Source: Candidatus Brocadia sp.
GTDB lineage: Bacteria; Planctomycetota; Brocadiia; Brocadiales; Brocadiaceae
DNA: 64,000 nt
Assembly (NCBI GenBank): GCA_011525665.1
Contig: WYAU01000031.1
Location: forward strand, 28,125 to 92,124
Reading direction: 5' to 3'
Position numbers and translations under genes: made by a program. Under the pieces are notes generated by a model. The model worked only from the letters and a program-made list of their open reading frames with translations, did no database searches and was not told the DNA's origin. Positions 63,775 to 64,000 of the stretch are shown here, piece by piece; position 1 is the first letter of the stretch, and every line of letters begins with the position of its first letter.

Positions 63775-63876
63775 GGGATTTCATTTACGGCAAGAGTTTA
63801 GTTTTTTGAAAATATTAATAGTTGAAAAATTCCTTTGCGTCAATTTTATGTAGAGGCAATTCATGAATTGCCACTA
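63775..63876. other. Short gap with a perfect palindrome before the intron
   Basis: GGCAATTCATGAATTGCC (63855-63872) is an exact 18-bp palindrome ending four nt before the intron's first base. It resembles a dispersed repeat or terminator stem. Confidence 0.6.
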
Positions 63877-64000
63877 GTGCGCCTGAGAGTGTGCAATGCC
63901 AGAGGGGTGAAAGTCCCCTTCAGGGAAAACGCTTTCCGCCCTGTAACCGACCGTAACTGCGACACCGTGAGGTGTGGTGGGGAGCAACGGGAGGTTGGAG
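63877..64000 (+). mobile_element. 5' end of a group II intron (truncated by the window)
   Basis: Begins GTGCGCCTGAGAGTGTGC, matching the GUGYG 5' boundary and first stem of bacterial group II introns. AATGCCAGAGGGGTGAAAGT and CCCTGTAACCGACCGTAACT follow, as in domain I of such introns, with the AGGTGTGGTGGGGAGCAACG segment. The intron-encoded reverse transcriptase and 3' end lie beyond 64000. Confidence 0.8.

Overview
The window reads as chromosome from a strictly anaerobic Gram-negative bacterium. Gene content (Ni-Fe CO dehydrogenase, Rnf complex, futalosine-route menaquinone genes, ATP-type PEP carboxykinase, short methionine synthase, many lipoproteins and Lol/MacAB machinery) and the abundance of small palindromic intergenic repeats fit an anammox-type planctomycete (Brocadia/Kuenenia/Jettenia relatives). 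This is inference: no hydrazine genes, rRNA or tRNA lie in the window, and I recognised no tRNA, rRNA or CRISPR array.

Layout. 0.2-3.1 kb: a U32 peptidase gene carrying three in-frame palindromic insertions. 3.1-9.8 kb: accessory region with a ParE-type toxin-antitoxin pair, an Mrr-like nuclease, a NERD nuclease-like protein, broken P4-type primase and integrase pieces, an RNase HI and a ParA-like ATPase with a coupled partner. 9.8-16.2 kb: an MsbA-like ABC exporter and a MacA/ATPase/permease export operon. 16.7-23.7 kb: a six-gene minus-strand envelope operon (LpoB, YcfL, COG3014 and CsgG-like proteins, a TPR-CsgG-PEGA giant and a small exported protein); this is the best candidate for a poorly described system. 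24.2-35.1 kb: MBL hydrolase, nitrilase, core MetE-like protein, MFS transporter, ThiL, TsaE, MqnD, MqnB, ABC exporter. 35.6-39.5 kb: dodecin, OsmC, CooS, relics of a RelBE-type module and of a terminase-like gene. 39.9-47 kb: LolD, IlvE, LspA, DksA-like, small Cys-rich protein, TPR and CARDB-like exported proteins, HutI, MobA. 47-56 kb: parvulin, aminotransferase, RnfC-D-G, ScpB, endonuclease V, a HAD-YvcK fusion. 56-64 kb: paired HD-GYP and GGDEF sensors, PEP carboxykinase, an Rrf2 regulator, a substrate-binding lipoprotein, and the 5' end of a group II intron running off the window.

Working together: CooS, the Rnf subunits, the corrinoid-type methionine synthase candidate and PEP carboxykinase/YvcK fit autotrophic C1 metabolism with gluconeogenesis and ferredoxin-linked energy conservation; MqnB/MqnD supply menaquinone; LolD, LspA, MacAB and the LpoB operon serve a lipoprotein-rich envelope. 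Many intergenic gaps hold GC-rich dyads with CCCCTCCTT/AAGGAGGGG-type arms, and some of these have entered or abut genes.
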